A DNA stretch of 64,000 nucleotides from Halarsenatibacter silvermanii. Its GTDB lineage: Bacteria; Bacillota; Halanaerobiia; Halanaerobiales; Halarsenatibacteraceae. The translations under genes and the position numbers were made by a program. The stretch lies in the NCBI RefSeq assembly GCF_900103135.1, contig NZ_FNGO01000008.1:50470-114469 (forward strand), given 5' to 3'. This document shows, in pieces, positions 8,111 through 16,322 of the stretch (position 1 is its first letter; every line of letters begins with the position of its first letter). A model generated the notes under the pieces. That model saw nothing but the letters and a program-made list of their open reading frames with translations, was not told the DNA's origin and made no database searches.

Positions 8111-8680
8111 ATGGTGGAGTTACTGCAGCTGTTTCTGGGCGGAATTTTCTGGAACAATATAGTACTAAATAATCTTCTCGGATTGACTCCGTTTTTAGTC
8201 GAAAGAAAAAGTTCTTTCAGGGATTCGCTGGGAATAGGAATAACTACCACTTTGCTCATGATTTTCCTGGCTATGATAACCTTTATTATCCATGAGCATG
8301 TTTTGATACCTTTAGAGCTGACATATCTCAACAACTTGATCTTCGTCCTGTTGATTATGGGATTGATATTCTTTATGAGGATGAGGCCAGAGAATCCCGA
8401 AAAAATATATTCCTGGCATTATTATCTGCCTGATATATTTTTTAATGCAGCAGTTTTTGGTATGATTCTTTTGGAGATAGCTGAATGGGAAACTCTAATA
8501 GAAGCTGTAGTCAGTGCAGCCGGTTATGGTATTGGTTTTACCGCGCTGCTGCTGATAGTAGACGGTATGAATAATAGAATGGAAAAGACGGCCGCTCCTG
8601 AATGGTTAAAAGGTGTCCCTATCCAGCTGATTATTCTGGGTATACTGGCGCTGGCAGTTTCAGGACTGGAAGGGATTTAA
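8111..8680 (+). CDS. rnfA: RnfA/NqrE-like membrane subunit lacking cluster cysteines
   Basis: A 189-residue, six-helix membrane protein directly after rnfE. The family's first half-helix is clear (FWNNIVLNNLLGLTPF), but Thr26 stands where GLCPF normally has the cluster cysteine. In the second (FNAAVFG, residues 111-117) Ala113 replaces the cysteine of TNCAVLG. There is no cysteine in the whole protein. Together with the cysteine-free RnfE, the intramembrane [2Fe-2S] centre cannot form in the known way. The start follows gaggaggtaaattagg. The usual next gene, rnfB, is missing; a repeat element follows instead. Confidence 0.75.
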   Translation: MVELLQLFLGGIFWNNIVLNNLLGLTPFLVERKSSFRDSLGIGITTTLLMIFLAMITFIIHEHVLIPLELTYLNNLIFVLLIMGLIFFMRMRPENPEKIYSWHYYLPDIFFNAAVFGMILLEIAEWETLIEAVVSAAGYGIGFTALLLIVDGMNNRMEKTAAPEWLKGVPIQLIILGILALAVSGLEGI

Positions 8681-8685
8681 AGCTA

Positions 8686-8817
8686 GATCTTCCTGTTTTC
8701 GGTTGGTAAATAGGTGGGCTAAAAAATTACGAGTATCACTTCGTTTTATATCTTCCAGCCATTGTTATCATGATAGTGATCTTATGCGATATATATAGGC
8801 TGATAACAGGAAGAACC
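8686..8817 (+). repeat. Dispersed intergenic repeat, copy B, with terminal inverted repeats
   Basis: The 132-bp unit is bounded by cttcctgtt (8689-8697) and aacaggaag (8805-8813), a perfect 9-bp terminal inverted repeat. Its left part matches copy A at 3549. Its right part (8730-8813, from cgagtatcactt to gctgataacagg) matches the reverse complement of 50045-50131 over about 85 bp. It sits exactly between rnfA and rnfC, where rnfB would be expected. Confidence 0.8.
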
Positions 8818-8841
8818 TTAAATATTTGGAGGTGTTCTATC

Positions 8842-10218
8842 ATGGCTGAAAATGCAGCTGAACTCGAAAAGCTCGAAGATATGGATATCGAGGAACAATC
8901 GTTTGAAAAGGGGCTTTATATCCCCCATCACAAATCTTACACCGACGATCTTCCGATCACCAGACTTTCTTATCCCGGCAGGGTGATAATCCCCCTCAAT
9001 CAGCACATCGGCGAGACGGTAACACCGGTGGTAGAGGCAGGAGAGAGGGTGGAAAAGGGACAGCTGATCGGAGAGTTAAATGAATTTTGGGCTTCGAACG
9101 TTCATGCCAGTGTGAGCGGTGAAGTTGCGGCCATAGAAGAAAGACAGATGGCCGGCGGTGATCGGGTTCTTTCCGTCGTCATAGATGTCGATGACGAACA
9201 GCAGGAATTTTCTGAAGTTATCAGAGAGGACTGGGAGGATCTCGAGATCGATGAGATGAAGTCCATGCTCCAGAAATATGGAATCGTCGGCATGGGGGGA
9301 GCAGCCTGCCCCACTCATATAAATGTGAGCACCGATGACCCGGTTCCCAACCTTATCCTGAATGGCGCTGAATGCGAGCCTTTTCTAACCTGTGATCACC
9401 GCATGATGGTGGAATGGGCAGATAAACTTATCAAGGGAGCGAAGATTTTATTCAAAATTATCAAAGCGGATAACTGTTATATAGGCATCGAAACCAATAA
9501 GCCCGATGCCATAGAGGTTTTAACTGAAAAGACGGAAGATCTGGAGAACTTTGAAGTGATTCCCCTGGATACCAAGTATCCACAGGGTTATAAGAAGAGT
9601 ATGATCAAGGCTATAACCGGTAAGGAGCCTCCTATGGGAGCCCGCTCGGCCGATGTAGGCTGCATTGTGAGAAATATAGGAACCACGATCGCCATTTATG
9701 AGGCTATAGTCAAAAACAAGCCGCTCTTTGAAAGGGTGGTTACAGTCAGCGGCCCGGAGACTGTACCGGAAGCGGGCAATTACGTTATGCCTGTAGGAAC
9801 CCCTATAAGGCACGTAATGGAGGCAACCGGAGTGGATATTAGCTCTCTTTCCGGCTGTAAAATAATTCTGGGAGGAGCTATGACCGGTACTGCCGTCAGT
9901 TCCCTCGATGTGCCCGTAACCAAAAGCGATACCGGTGTAATTCTTCTGCCGCCCGATATGGCCGACCTGGGACCCTCTCAGGATGAAAAACCATGTATAC
10001 GCTGTGGTAAATGCGTGGAATCCTGTCCCATGAAGCTTTATCCCAATGAGCTGAGTCTGGCGGCCGAAGCTGAAAATTACGAAGAAGCTGAAAAGCTGCA
10101 TGCCACCGAGTGTGCTGAGTGCGGAATCTGCAGCTTCGTCTGTCCCTCTCAGCGAAAAGTTGCCGAAGCTATCACCAGTGCCAAGCCTCATGCCAAAAAA
10201 ATCCGCAGAAATAAATAG
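8842..10218 (+). CDS. rnfC: Rnf-like electron transport complex subunit C (NADH/ferredoxin side, two [4Fe-4S])
   Basis: A 458-residue soluble or peripheral subunit. An N-terminal biotinyl/lipoyl-like barrel (residues ~25-100) is followed by the FMN/NADH-binding region with GMGGAACPTH (usual GMGGATFPTH) and NGAECEPFLTCDHR (~175-200), then the SLBB region, and at the C-terminus two ferredoxin motifs, CIRCGKCVESCP and CAECGICSFVCP. In Rnf, RnfC is the NAD(H) site. ATG 8842 was chosen because it follows ggaggtgttctatc; a longer in-frame form would begin inside repeat copy B. rnfC is normally first in rnf operons, whereas here it is last, and a strong terminator follows it. Confidence 0.88.
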   Translation: MAENAAELEKLEDMDIEEQSFEKGLYIPHHKSYTDDLPITRLSYPGRVIIPLNQHIGETVTPVVEAGERVEKGQLIGELNEFWASNVHASVSGEVAAIEERQMAGGDRVLSVVIDVDDEQQEFSEVIREDWEDLEIDEMKSMLQKYGIVGMGGAACPTHINVSTDDPVPNLILNGAECEPFLTCDHRMMVEWADKLIKGAKILFKIIKADNCYIGIETNKPDAIEVLTEKTEDLENFEVIPLDTKYPQGYKKSMIKAITGKEPPMGARSADVGCIVRNIGTTIAIYEAIVKNKPLFERVVTVSGPETVPEAGNYVMPVGTPIRHVMEATGVDISSLSGCKIILGGAMTGTAVSSLDVPVTKSDTGVILLPPDMADLGPSQDEKPCIRCGKCVESCPMKLYPNELSLAAEAENYEEAEKLHATECAECGICSFVCPSQRKVAEAITSAKPHAKKIRRNK

Positions 10219-10276
10219 AAGCTCTGACTGATTCTTTTGCCTGAGCACTGAAAAGAGGGTTATAATCAGCTGAACC

Positions 10277-10308
10277 GCCGGACATCCTGCTGTCCGGCTT
10301 TTTTATTT
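10277..10308 (+). terminator. Rho-independent terminator of the rnf operon
   Basis: An 8-bp GC-rich perfect stem, gccggaca (10277-10284) and tgtccggc (10291-10298), with a 6-nt loop and the tail ttttttattt. Confidence 0.9.
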
Positions 10309-10314
10309 GCCTAT

Positions 10315-10343
10315 TTAACAAAGGCCTCTGCTGATGATATAAT
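10315..10343 (+). promoter_or_regulatory. Sigma-A-type promoter for the TauE/SafE permease gene
   Basis: TTAACA (10315-10320), a 17-bp spacer, and a perfect TATAAT (10338-10343), right after the rnf terminator. Confidence 0.75.
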
Positions 10344-10405
10344 TCATTATAACTGTATCTGCTGCTGAAGTAATTCAGGTGAGGGGGTAAACCTTTCGAT
10401 AATAG

Positions 10406-11149
10406 ATGCTCTGGTTGATACTGATTTACTCAGTGCTGGTGGGATTTTCAATCGGATTGATGGGAATGGGAGGGGTTTTTTTAACTCCGGTATTAATTCT
10501 GATCATGGATTTATCGCTGTCGGAGATCATGGGGACAGTTCTATTGAGTTTTACCGCTACAGGAATGATGGGCAGCCTGATGTATCATCGTAGAGGCAAT
10601 ATTGACTGGTCGGCAGCACTTTTGCTGGGATCTTTCAGCGCTCTGGGCAGCATTTTTGGCGCCAGTACAAATTTAGCTCTTGATGAAGAGATACTGAAAA
10701 CAATTCTCGGGCTTTTCCTGGCTGCGATTGGAGTTTTTACCCTTCTGCGCCATAAATTTACTCTGACTTTAGGCGGATTCAACAATATTGAGTCAGCGGT
10801 TTTTTCCGTTATAATTTTTTCCCTTACCGGGCTAGGCGTAGGATTTGCCTCCGGTCTTCTGGGGGTGGGCGGTCCGGTTTTACTGGTTCCACTGCTGGTG
10901 GCTGCAGGCTGGCCCATTCTTCTGGCGGTGGGAGTGAGCCAGGTGGTTAGTGTCTTTGCTTCTCTTGCGGGGGCTGCCGGATATCTGCAGGCCGGAAGTC
11001 TGTCTCCTCTGCTGGCCTTCTGGTTGGCGGGAGGGCAGCTGATCGGTGTGGTTTGCGGCTCCATTTCCGCCCATTCACTGCCAGAAAATAAAATTAAAAT
11101 TCTGCTCGGCACGGCCCTGATATTTCTGGGATTTTATTTTACCGTTTAA
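10406..11149 (+). CDS. TauE/SafE (TSUP) family permease
   Basis: A 247-residue integral membrane protein of about eight segments arranged as two repeats, each starting with the family's Gly-rich motif: GLMGMGGVFLTPVL (residues ~18-31) and GLLGVGGPVLLVPLL (~151-165). TSUP proteins move sulfite, sulfoacetate, thiosulfate or other organic anions across the inner membrane; the substrate here is unknown. The ATG follows a stop codon in frame, and the nearest strong ribosome binding sequence (gaggggg) is 17 nt away, so initiation may be weak. It has its own promoter. Confidence 0.85.
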   Translation: MLWLILIYSVLVGFSIGLMGMGGVFLTPVLILIMDLSLSEIMGTVLLSFTATGMMGSLMYHRRGNIDWSAALLLGSFSALGSIFGASTNLALDEEILKTILGLFLAAIGVFTLLRHKFTLTLGGFNNIESAVFSVIIFSLTGLGVGFASGLLGVGGPVLLVPLLVAAGWPILLAVGVSQVVSVFASLAGAAGYLQAGSLSPLLAFWLAGGQLIGVVCGSISAHSLPENKIKILLGTALIFLGFYFTV

Positions 11150-11177
11150 AGATCAAAGTTTCCGGGAGGTTTCTAAC

Positions 11178-11783
11178 ATGGTAAACGATGGTGTGAAGGG
11201 GATCAGCAGCACCATAAATGAAGTCGTTTCCGGCCGGCCTTCGACGGTGGCCGAAACAGCGCCTGCCAGAAAGAAAAAAAAGGATAAATCCCGGGATAGA
11301 GGAGATCTGATCTACCTCTCCGATCTGGCCCAAAACCTGCATGCTCTCATAAAATTTCTGGAAGAGAGGGACTGGCCGGAAGAGCAGAATGGCTTTGATT
11401 TTATAATGGAAAAATTTATAGAAAATCCCGATCCTTATCCTGTACCCGAGTTTGTGGAGATGCTGGTGGAATTGAGCGGCCAAAATCCGGGCTGTTTTAA
11501 AGAGCTGCTCTTTCAGGCCCGCATGCTGCAGAAAGATGATTACAACCCAATACTCTGGCTGGGCGTTCTTACCAGGCTGTCAAGGTCGGAAGCTGAAAGT
11601 TTCATTGAATGCACCGCGGAAATATTCTCGTTTTATGAAGATAAAGATCTGGTCAAAGAGCTTGTGGCTTATATCGAAGAAGTTCGAATAATATTAAACG
11701 AGCATCAGTTTCGGGAGGCAGCGGAGAGATCAGCTTTCATAACTTCTGCCTGTCAGCATATCAATTCCGATAAAAAAGCGTAA
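11178..11783 (+). CDS. Unknown protein upstream of cheY
   Basis: A 201-residue protein with no family I recognise. A Lys/Arg-rich stretch (KKKKDKSRDR, residues ~32-41) separates a short N-terminal tail from a helical, apparently soluble body (~45-195) with several amphipathic helices. No signal peptide, membrane segment or metal-binding cysteine cluster is seen. A good gggaggt site precedes the start. It begins 28 bp after the permease gene and lies before the cheY and flagellar genes, so a link to motility is possible but rests on position only. Confidence 0.6.
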   Translation: MVNDGVKGISSTINEVVSGRPSTVAETAPARKKKKDKSRDRGDLIYLSDLAQNLHALIKFLEERDWPEEQNGFDFIMEKFIENPDPYPVPEFVEMLVELSGQNPGCFKELLFQARMLQKDDYNPILWLGVLTRLSRSEAESFIECTAEIFSFYEDKDLVKELVAYIEEVRIILNEHQFREAAERSAFITSACQHINSDKKA

Positions 11784-11841
11784 TACATTATAAATAATGA
11801 ACAATAAACAATGAATAGTAAAATTATATCATTGCTGTTAA

Positions 11842-11870
11842 TGGACTTTTGAACTATTTAATGATACAAT
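11842..11870 (+). promoter_or_regulatory. Promoter candidate for cheY, extended -10
   Basis: TGGACT (11842-11847), a 17-bp spacer, and TACAAT (11865-11870) preceded by TG at the extended -10 position. It gives a ~105-nt leader before the TTG start of cheY. Confidence 0.5.
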
Positions 11871-11980
11871 GATAAAAAGTATTATTAATAATAAATTTGA
11901 TAACAGTTCTACCGGGGCTTAAGCTTTTTGTCTGTTCAGTTTTTTAGGCCTTAAAGAAGTTCTTTAGGGGGCTGAAAAAT

Positions 11981-12334
11981 TTGAAATCGGTTTTGATAGT
12001 GGATGATGCATCCTTTATGAGGTTGAATTTAAAGAACATACTGGATGAGGATTACGAAATCCTGGGCGAGGCGGAAAATGGAAAAGAAGCAGTGGAAAAA
12101 TATCAGGAGCTGAATCCTGATATCGTAACGATGGATATAACAATGCCGGAGATGGATGGACTCGAGGCCATAAAAGCTATAAAGGATATCGATCCCGATT
12201 CAGATATTGTCGTGGTCAGCGCTATGGGCCAGCAAAAAATGGTCATCGATGCTATCGAAGCCGGGGCGGAAGACTTTATTGTCAAACCCTTTGAAGACGA
12301 AAGGGTGCTGGAAGCGCTGCAAAAGTTAGGTTAA
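11981..12334 (+). CDS. cheY: CheY-type single-domain response regulator
   Basis: A 117-residue receiver domain with no output domain. The acidic pocket is Asp8/Asp9 (VDD), the phospho-acceptor is Asp52 in TMDITMPEMDG, and the switch residues are Ser80 (VVSAMG) and Lys102 (VKPF). It is expected to bind FliM and FliY when phosphorylated and so change motor direction; both partners are encoded downstream. The start is TTG, positioned after taggggg. No CheA or other chemotaxis protein lies in the window. It has its own promoter region and a weak hairpin behind it, so it may be a separate unit before the flagellar operon. Confidence 0.92.
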   Translation: MKSVLIVDDASFMRLNLKNILDEDYEILGEAENGKEAVEKYQELNPDIVTMDITMPEMDGLEAIKAIKDIDPDSDIVVVSAMGQQKMVIDAIEAGAEDFIVKPFEDERVLEALQKLG

Positions 12335-12390
12335 AAACTTATTTGAGGAAGCTTCTGCCAGTTTGTTAAGAAAAACAGTACTATTGTATC

Positions 12391-12441
12391 AGAGCTTTTT
12401 TCTCACAGCTCTTTCATTTGCAGATAATATTATGGTAGAAT
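12391..12441 (+). promoter_or_regulatory. cheY-flgB intergenic signals: weak terminator hairpin and possible flagellar promoter
   Basis: agagct (12391-12396) pairs with agctct (12407-12412) and is followed by ttcattt, a weak terminator for cheY. Partly overlapping it, TTTCAT (12412-12417), an 18-bp spacer and TAGAAT (12436-12441) could start the flagellar transcript. Neither signal is strong, and no sigma-28-type sequence was found here. Confidence 0.3.
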
Positions 12442-12506
12442 GCAGTATGTCTTATCTAACCAGTTTAAGATTTGAAGTAAATCTTTTCATTTGAGGTGGT
12501 TTCTGG

Positions 12507-12917
12507 ATGAATGAATACCTGAATTTCTTACAGACCGGCCTCGATGGCGCCTCTGAAAGACAATCAGCTCTGACCAATAACATAGCCAATGCGGATACTC
12601 CTGGCTATAAGCGCGAGGATGTTGACTTCCGCTCTACTCTGCGGGGAAAAATGGAGGGTGACTCTTCCGGCGGCGGTCGAACCGGGCTGAGCAGGACTCA
12701 TCCTGGCCATCTTGCCGGCAGAAGAACGGAAGAAGCGGGCGCTGAATTCAAACGTTATAAAGAAACTGATACTTCCTATAGGTACGATGAAAATAATGTC
12801 GATATCGAAAGAGAAATGGCCGAATTGTCCAAAAATGAAATCTACTTCAGCACTCTCTCCCAGCAGATCAATGCTAAGTTCAATAATCTGGGTACCGTAC
12901 TGGAAAGAGGTGGATAA
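12507..12917 (+). CDS. flgB: Flagellar basal-body rod protein FlgB
   Basis: A 136-residue proximal-rod protein. It has the N-terminal rod/hook signature with NNIANADTPGYKREDVDF (residues ~25-42) and a C-terminal helix ending in the usual region before LGTVLE. It has no cleavable signal and is exported by the flagellar type III system into the periplasm. It opens the flgB-flgC-fliE-fliF block in the order normal for Firmicutes and is separated from flgC by 2 bp. Confidence 0.95.
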   Translation: MNEYLNFLQTGLDGASERQSALTNNIANADTPGYKREDVDFRSTLRGKMEGDSSGGGRTGLSRTHPGHLAGRRTEEAGAEFKRYKETDTSYRYDENNVDIEREMAELSKNEIYFSTLSQQINAKFNNLGTVLERGG

Positions 12918-12919
12918 AC

Positions 12920-13381
12920 ATGTTTGAAAACATCAACACCAGCGCCTCTGGACTGACCGCTCAAAGAACCAGAATGGACGTCATCTCGGATAACATAGCC
13001 AATGTTAACACCACCCGGACTGAAGATGGCGACCCCTATCGACGCAAAACCCCTGTTTTTCGCAGTCGAGCTTCCCGGGGGACGGGCAGCTTCTCGCAAA
13101 TTTTATCTGAGAGAGCCTCGAGTTTTTCACAGAGTGGAGATAGCTCCCGCAGGGGGGTTGAGATAGCCGAGATTGCTGAAGATGATAGCCCCTTCAAAAC
13201 GATTTATAACCCAGAACATCCTGATGCTGACGACGACGGTTATGTAGAAAAGCCCAATGTTGAGATCACCATGGAGATGGTCGATATGATAGATGCCTCG
13301 CGGGCCTATGAGGCAAACATCAATGCTCTGGAAACCGCTGAAAATACCGCTCAGAGAGCTCTCGACATCGGAGGCGCCTAA
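12920..13381 (+). CDS. flgC: Flagellar basal-body rod protein FlgC
   Basis: A 153-residue proximal-rod protein. It carries the N-terminal motif SDNIANVNTTRTEDGDPYRRK and the C-terminal rod signature (NVEITMEMVDMIDASRAYEANINAL) of axial proteins. Length is normal for the family. It is exported by the flagellar type III system and joins FlgB and FlgF in the rod. The start follows gaaagaggtgg. Confidence 0.95.
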   Translation: MFENINTSASGLTAQRTRMDVISDNIANVNTTRTEDGDPYRRKTPVFRSRASRGTGSFSQILSERASSFSQSGDSSRRGVEIAEIAEDDSPFKTIYNPEHPDADDDGYVEKPNVEITMEMVDMIDASRAYEANINALETAENTAQRALDIGGA

Positions 13382-13398
13382 ATAAGGAGTGATGGTCA

Positions 13399-13704
13399 AT
13401 GATCGGACCTATTTCTGACAGGCTGGATCTGCTTTCCGGCGGGGAGATTGAAACCACTGAGTCGGAGGGCAGCGAACATCCCATAGACGATTTTGCTGAG
13501 CTGCTGGCCAGGAATGTTGAAGAAGTAAATCAAATGGAGAGAAGCGCTCAGGATCTGAGCGAGCAGTTTGCCCTGGGGGAAATAGATAATATTCACGAGG
13601 TAACAGTTGCCACCGAGAAGGCCAGACTGGCCCTGCAGCTGACCACAGAGATTCAAAATAGAGTGGTTGAAGCTCATGACGATATAATGAGAATGCAAAT
13701 TTAG
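13399..13704 (+). CDS. fliE: Flagellar hook-basal body complex protein FliE
   Basis: A 101-residue adapter between the MS ring (FliF) and the rod. The C-terminal part (VNQMERSAQDLSEQFALG followed by EVTVATEKARLALQLTTEIQNRVVEAHDDIMRMQI-like helix) is typical. A good aaggagtga site precedes the start. Confidence 0.95.
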   Translation: MIGPISDRLDLLSGGEIETTESEGSEHPIDDFAELLARNVEEVNQMERSAQDLSEQFALGEIDNIHEVTVATEKARLALQLTTEIQNRVVEAHDDIMRMQI

Positions 13705-13717
13705 TGAGGTTACAGTG

Positions 13718-15304
13718 ATGTTTGCAAGAATCAGAGATTTTTTCAGCCAGCTCCAGGAGCTCTGGGGAAAACTAAATAACAGAGCTAAAATAATCATAGG
13801 GGCTTCTGCTTTTATTGTTTTCACTGCTCTGGTATTTATGATTTTTGTGCTGGGAGATGCCAATTATCAGCCCCTTTTTGAACAGCTGGCTCACGAAGAT
13901 GCCGGCGAAATAGTCGATGAATTGGAGAATCGAGGAGTGAGTTATCGGCTTGAGGATGGCGGCAGTACGATTTTGGTGCCGGCCGATCAGGTTCACGATA
14001 TGAGGCTTGCTCTGGCGGGAGAAGGTCTGCCTGCTTCGGGGCAGGTCGGTTTTGAAGTTTTTGATGATGTACAATTTGGTACAACCGATTTCGAAAGAAG
14101 GGTAAACTTATATCGGGCCATGGGGGGAGAATTGAGCCGCTCCATCGAGAGTATGGAAGCAATAGCAAGCGCCCGGGTGCAGATAACTGCCCCCGAGGAA
14201 AGCCTTTTTGTTTCCGAAGAAAGGCCGGCTGAGGCTTCAGTTATGCTGAATTTGGAGCCCCGACATCAGCTCGATGAAAGTATGGCCCGGGCAATCGGAA
14301 ATCTGGTGGCCAGCGGTGTCCCCGATTTAAGTCTGGAAAACGTGACCATCGTCGATACCGCGGGCAACATGATCGCGGCCGGTGATCTGGCGGATGGAGA
14401 TGATTTCAATGCCAGGGAGATCAGCACCAACCAGAGAGAGATGGAACGAGATTACGAGGAGAAATTGACCGAAAGATTGCAGGGGATGCTGACCAGAATT
14501 CTGGGCCCGGATAATTTCACCGTTCAGGTCGAAAGCAGAATGAATTTTGACCGCAGAGAACGGGAGAGTCACACATATTTACCCATTATTGATGAAGAAG
14601 GGCTGCCGAGAAGCAGAGAGGAACTGAGAGAAATATATTACGGCGGAGAAACTCCTGAGGAAGCAGGAGCCCCTGGTACGGATAGCAATATTCCCGGTTA
14701 TCTAACCGTGGAGGAAATGGAAGAAGAGGGGTATTACGAAAGAACTGAAGAAACCATAAATTATGAGATGGATGAGATCGTGGAGCGCGAGGAATTTGCT
14801 CCCGGCCAGCTGGAACATCTTTCTATTTCTGTAATGGTCGATGATGAGATGGCCGAGGATGATCTGTTAATTCTTGAGGATTCAATTCAGGCTGCGGTCG
14901 GTTTTGACCCCGAAAGGGATGACACCATAAATGTTTCCAGTCTGGAATTTGATCGAACCATCGAAGAGGAGATAGAAGCTGCCAGGGCCGAAGAGGAGGC
15001 CCAGCGCCGCAGACAGCAGATAATATACAGTGTTCTCATAGTTGCCATCCTTCTGATAACTCTGACAGCAGCTTTAATTCTGCGCAGACGAATGAAAACT
15101 TCGGAAGAAATGGCCGTTCCTCAGGGCGCCACCGTCGATGAGATGGTCGAAGATGAAGAGGAAGAAGAGGTGGAGCTGCCCGAAGAGGAGCTTTCCGAAG
15201 AGGAGAAAAAAGCCCGCAAGATGCGCGAGGAACTTCATGAAATGGCCGAAGATCAACCGGAAGAGATGGCCGAACTCATTAAAAGCTGGATCATAGAAGA
15301 GTAA
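13718..15304 (+). CDS. fliF: Flagellar MS-ring protein FliF
   Basis: A 528-residue inner-membrane ring protein with a membrane helix near residues 25-47, ring-building domains including the GEIVDELENRGVSYRLEDGG block (~65-84), a second membrane helix near 435-457 and an acidic cytoplasmic tail that binds FliG. A GTG (13715) directly before the ATG could also be used. The tail and linker are rich in Glu, in line with the rest of the proteome. Confidence 0.95.
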   Translation: MFARIRDFFSQLQELWGKLNNRAKIIIGASAFIVFTALVFMIFVLGDANYQPLFEQLAHEDAGEIVDELENRGVSYRLEDGGSTILVPADQVHDMRLALAGEGLPASGQVGFEVFDDVQFGTTDFERRVNLYRAMGGELSRSIESMEAIASARVQITAPEESLFVSEERPAEASVMLNLEPRHQLDESMARAIGNLVASGVPDLSLENVTIVDTAGNMIAAGDLADGDDFNAREISTNQREMERDYEEKLTERLQGMLTRILGPDNFTVQVESRMNFDRRERESHTYLPIIDEEGLPRSREELREIYYGGETPEEAGAPGTDSNIPGYLTVEEMEEEGYYERTEETINYEMDEIVEREEFAPGQLEHLSISVMVDDEMAEDDLLILEDSIQAAVGFDPERDDTINVSSLEFDRTIEEEIEAARAEEEAQRRRQQIIYSVLIVAILLITLTAALILRRRMKTSEEMAVPQGATVDEMVEDEEEEEVELPEEELSEEEKKARKMREELHEMAEDQPEEMAELIKSWIIEE

Positions 15305-15317
15305 GAGGTGATATTTA

Positions 15318-16322
15318 ATGCCCACAGAAATAGATGGGCGTAAAAAAGCGGCCATTTTGCTAGTAACCCTGGGATCTGATGTTTCCGCACAGATTTTTGA
15401 GCATTTGAGCGAAGAGGAGATAGAGGAATTGACCCTGGAGATAGCCAATCTTCAGGAAGTAGAACAGGAGACCAAGCAGGGGGTTGTCGAGGAGTTTTAT
15501 CAGATGGCCCGGGCCCAGGACTTTCTTGACAGGGGTGGAATACAGTATGCCCGTGATGTCCTGGAAAAAGCAGTGGGGAAGGAGAGAGCCAAAGATATAC
15601 TCGGGCGATTGACAGCGTCGCTCAAAGTTCGCCCTTTTGACTCCATCCGCAAAACCGATCCATCTCAGCTGATAAATTTTATTCAGGATGAACATCCGCA
15701 GACCATAGCACTGGTGCTCGCCTATCTCAATCCCGATCAGGCTTCAGAAATTTTGAGCTCGCTGCCGGAGGAAATTCAGACCGAAGTCTCCAAACGTCTG
15801 GCCACCATGGATAGAACATCTCCCGAGATCATCAAGGATGTGGAACAGGTTCTCGAGCAAAAAATTTCTTCCGTCGTCACCGAGGAATATGCCCGGGCTG
15901 GCGGTATAGAATCGATAGTTGATATATTAAACAGCGTCGATAGAGGAACGGAGAAAAATATTCTCGATGAAATGGAGCAGGAAGATCCGGAGCTGGCCGA
16001 GGAAATCAGACAGAGAATGTTCGTATTCGAAGACCTGACGCTTCTGGACGATCAGGCCATACAGCTTACCCTGCGGCAGGTTGAAACAGATGATCTGGCC
16101 CTGGCTCTAAAGACGGCCAGCGAAGAAGTCGAGGAAAAAATTCTCAGCAATATGTCGGAAAGAGCTGCCGAAATGCTGGAGGAAGATATGGAATATATGG
16201 GTCCGGTCAGGATACGAGAAGTGGAAGAAGCCCAGCAGCGCATAGTAAATGTCATCAGAGAACTCGAAGAAAGCGGCGAGATAGTTATAGCCCGCGGCGG
16301 GGAGGAAGAAATAGTTGTCTGA
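15318..16322 (+). CDS. fliG: Flagellar motor switch protein FliG
   Basis: A 334-residue rotor protein that contacts FliF, FliM and the MotA stator. The middle domain has EHPQTIALVLAYL (~123-135), and the C-terminal torque domain contains FEDLTLLDDQAIQLTLRQV with charged residues facing MotA. The length is standard. The stop overlaps the TTG start of fliH by 8 bp. Confidence 0.96.
   Translation: MPTEIDGRKKAAILLVTLGSDVSAQIFEHLSEEEIEELTLEIANLQEVEQETKQGVVEEFYQMARAQDFLDRGGIQYARDVLEKAVGKERAKDILGRLTASLKVRPFDSIRKTDPSQLINFIQDEHPQTIALVLAYLNPDQASEILSSLPEEIQTEVSKRLATMDRTSPEIIKDVEQVLEQKISSVVTEEYARAGGIESIVDILNSVDRGTEKNILDEMEQEDPELAEEIRQRMFVFEDLTLLDDQAIQLTLRQVETDDLALALKTASEEVEEKILSNMSERAAEMLEEDMEYMGPVRIREVEEAQQRIVNVIRELEESGEIVIARGGEEEIVV

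Noticed and set aside
8770..8841. Longer N-terminus for RnfC
   Set aside because: The extension lies inside the repeat element, has no ribosome binding site and is not part of the family; ATG 8842 has a good site.
8842..10218. NqrA in place of RnfC
   Set aside because: The C-terminal pair of [4Fe-4S] motifs is present, which NqrA lacks.
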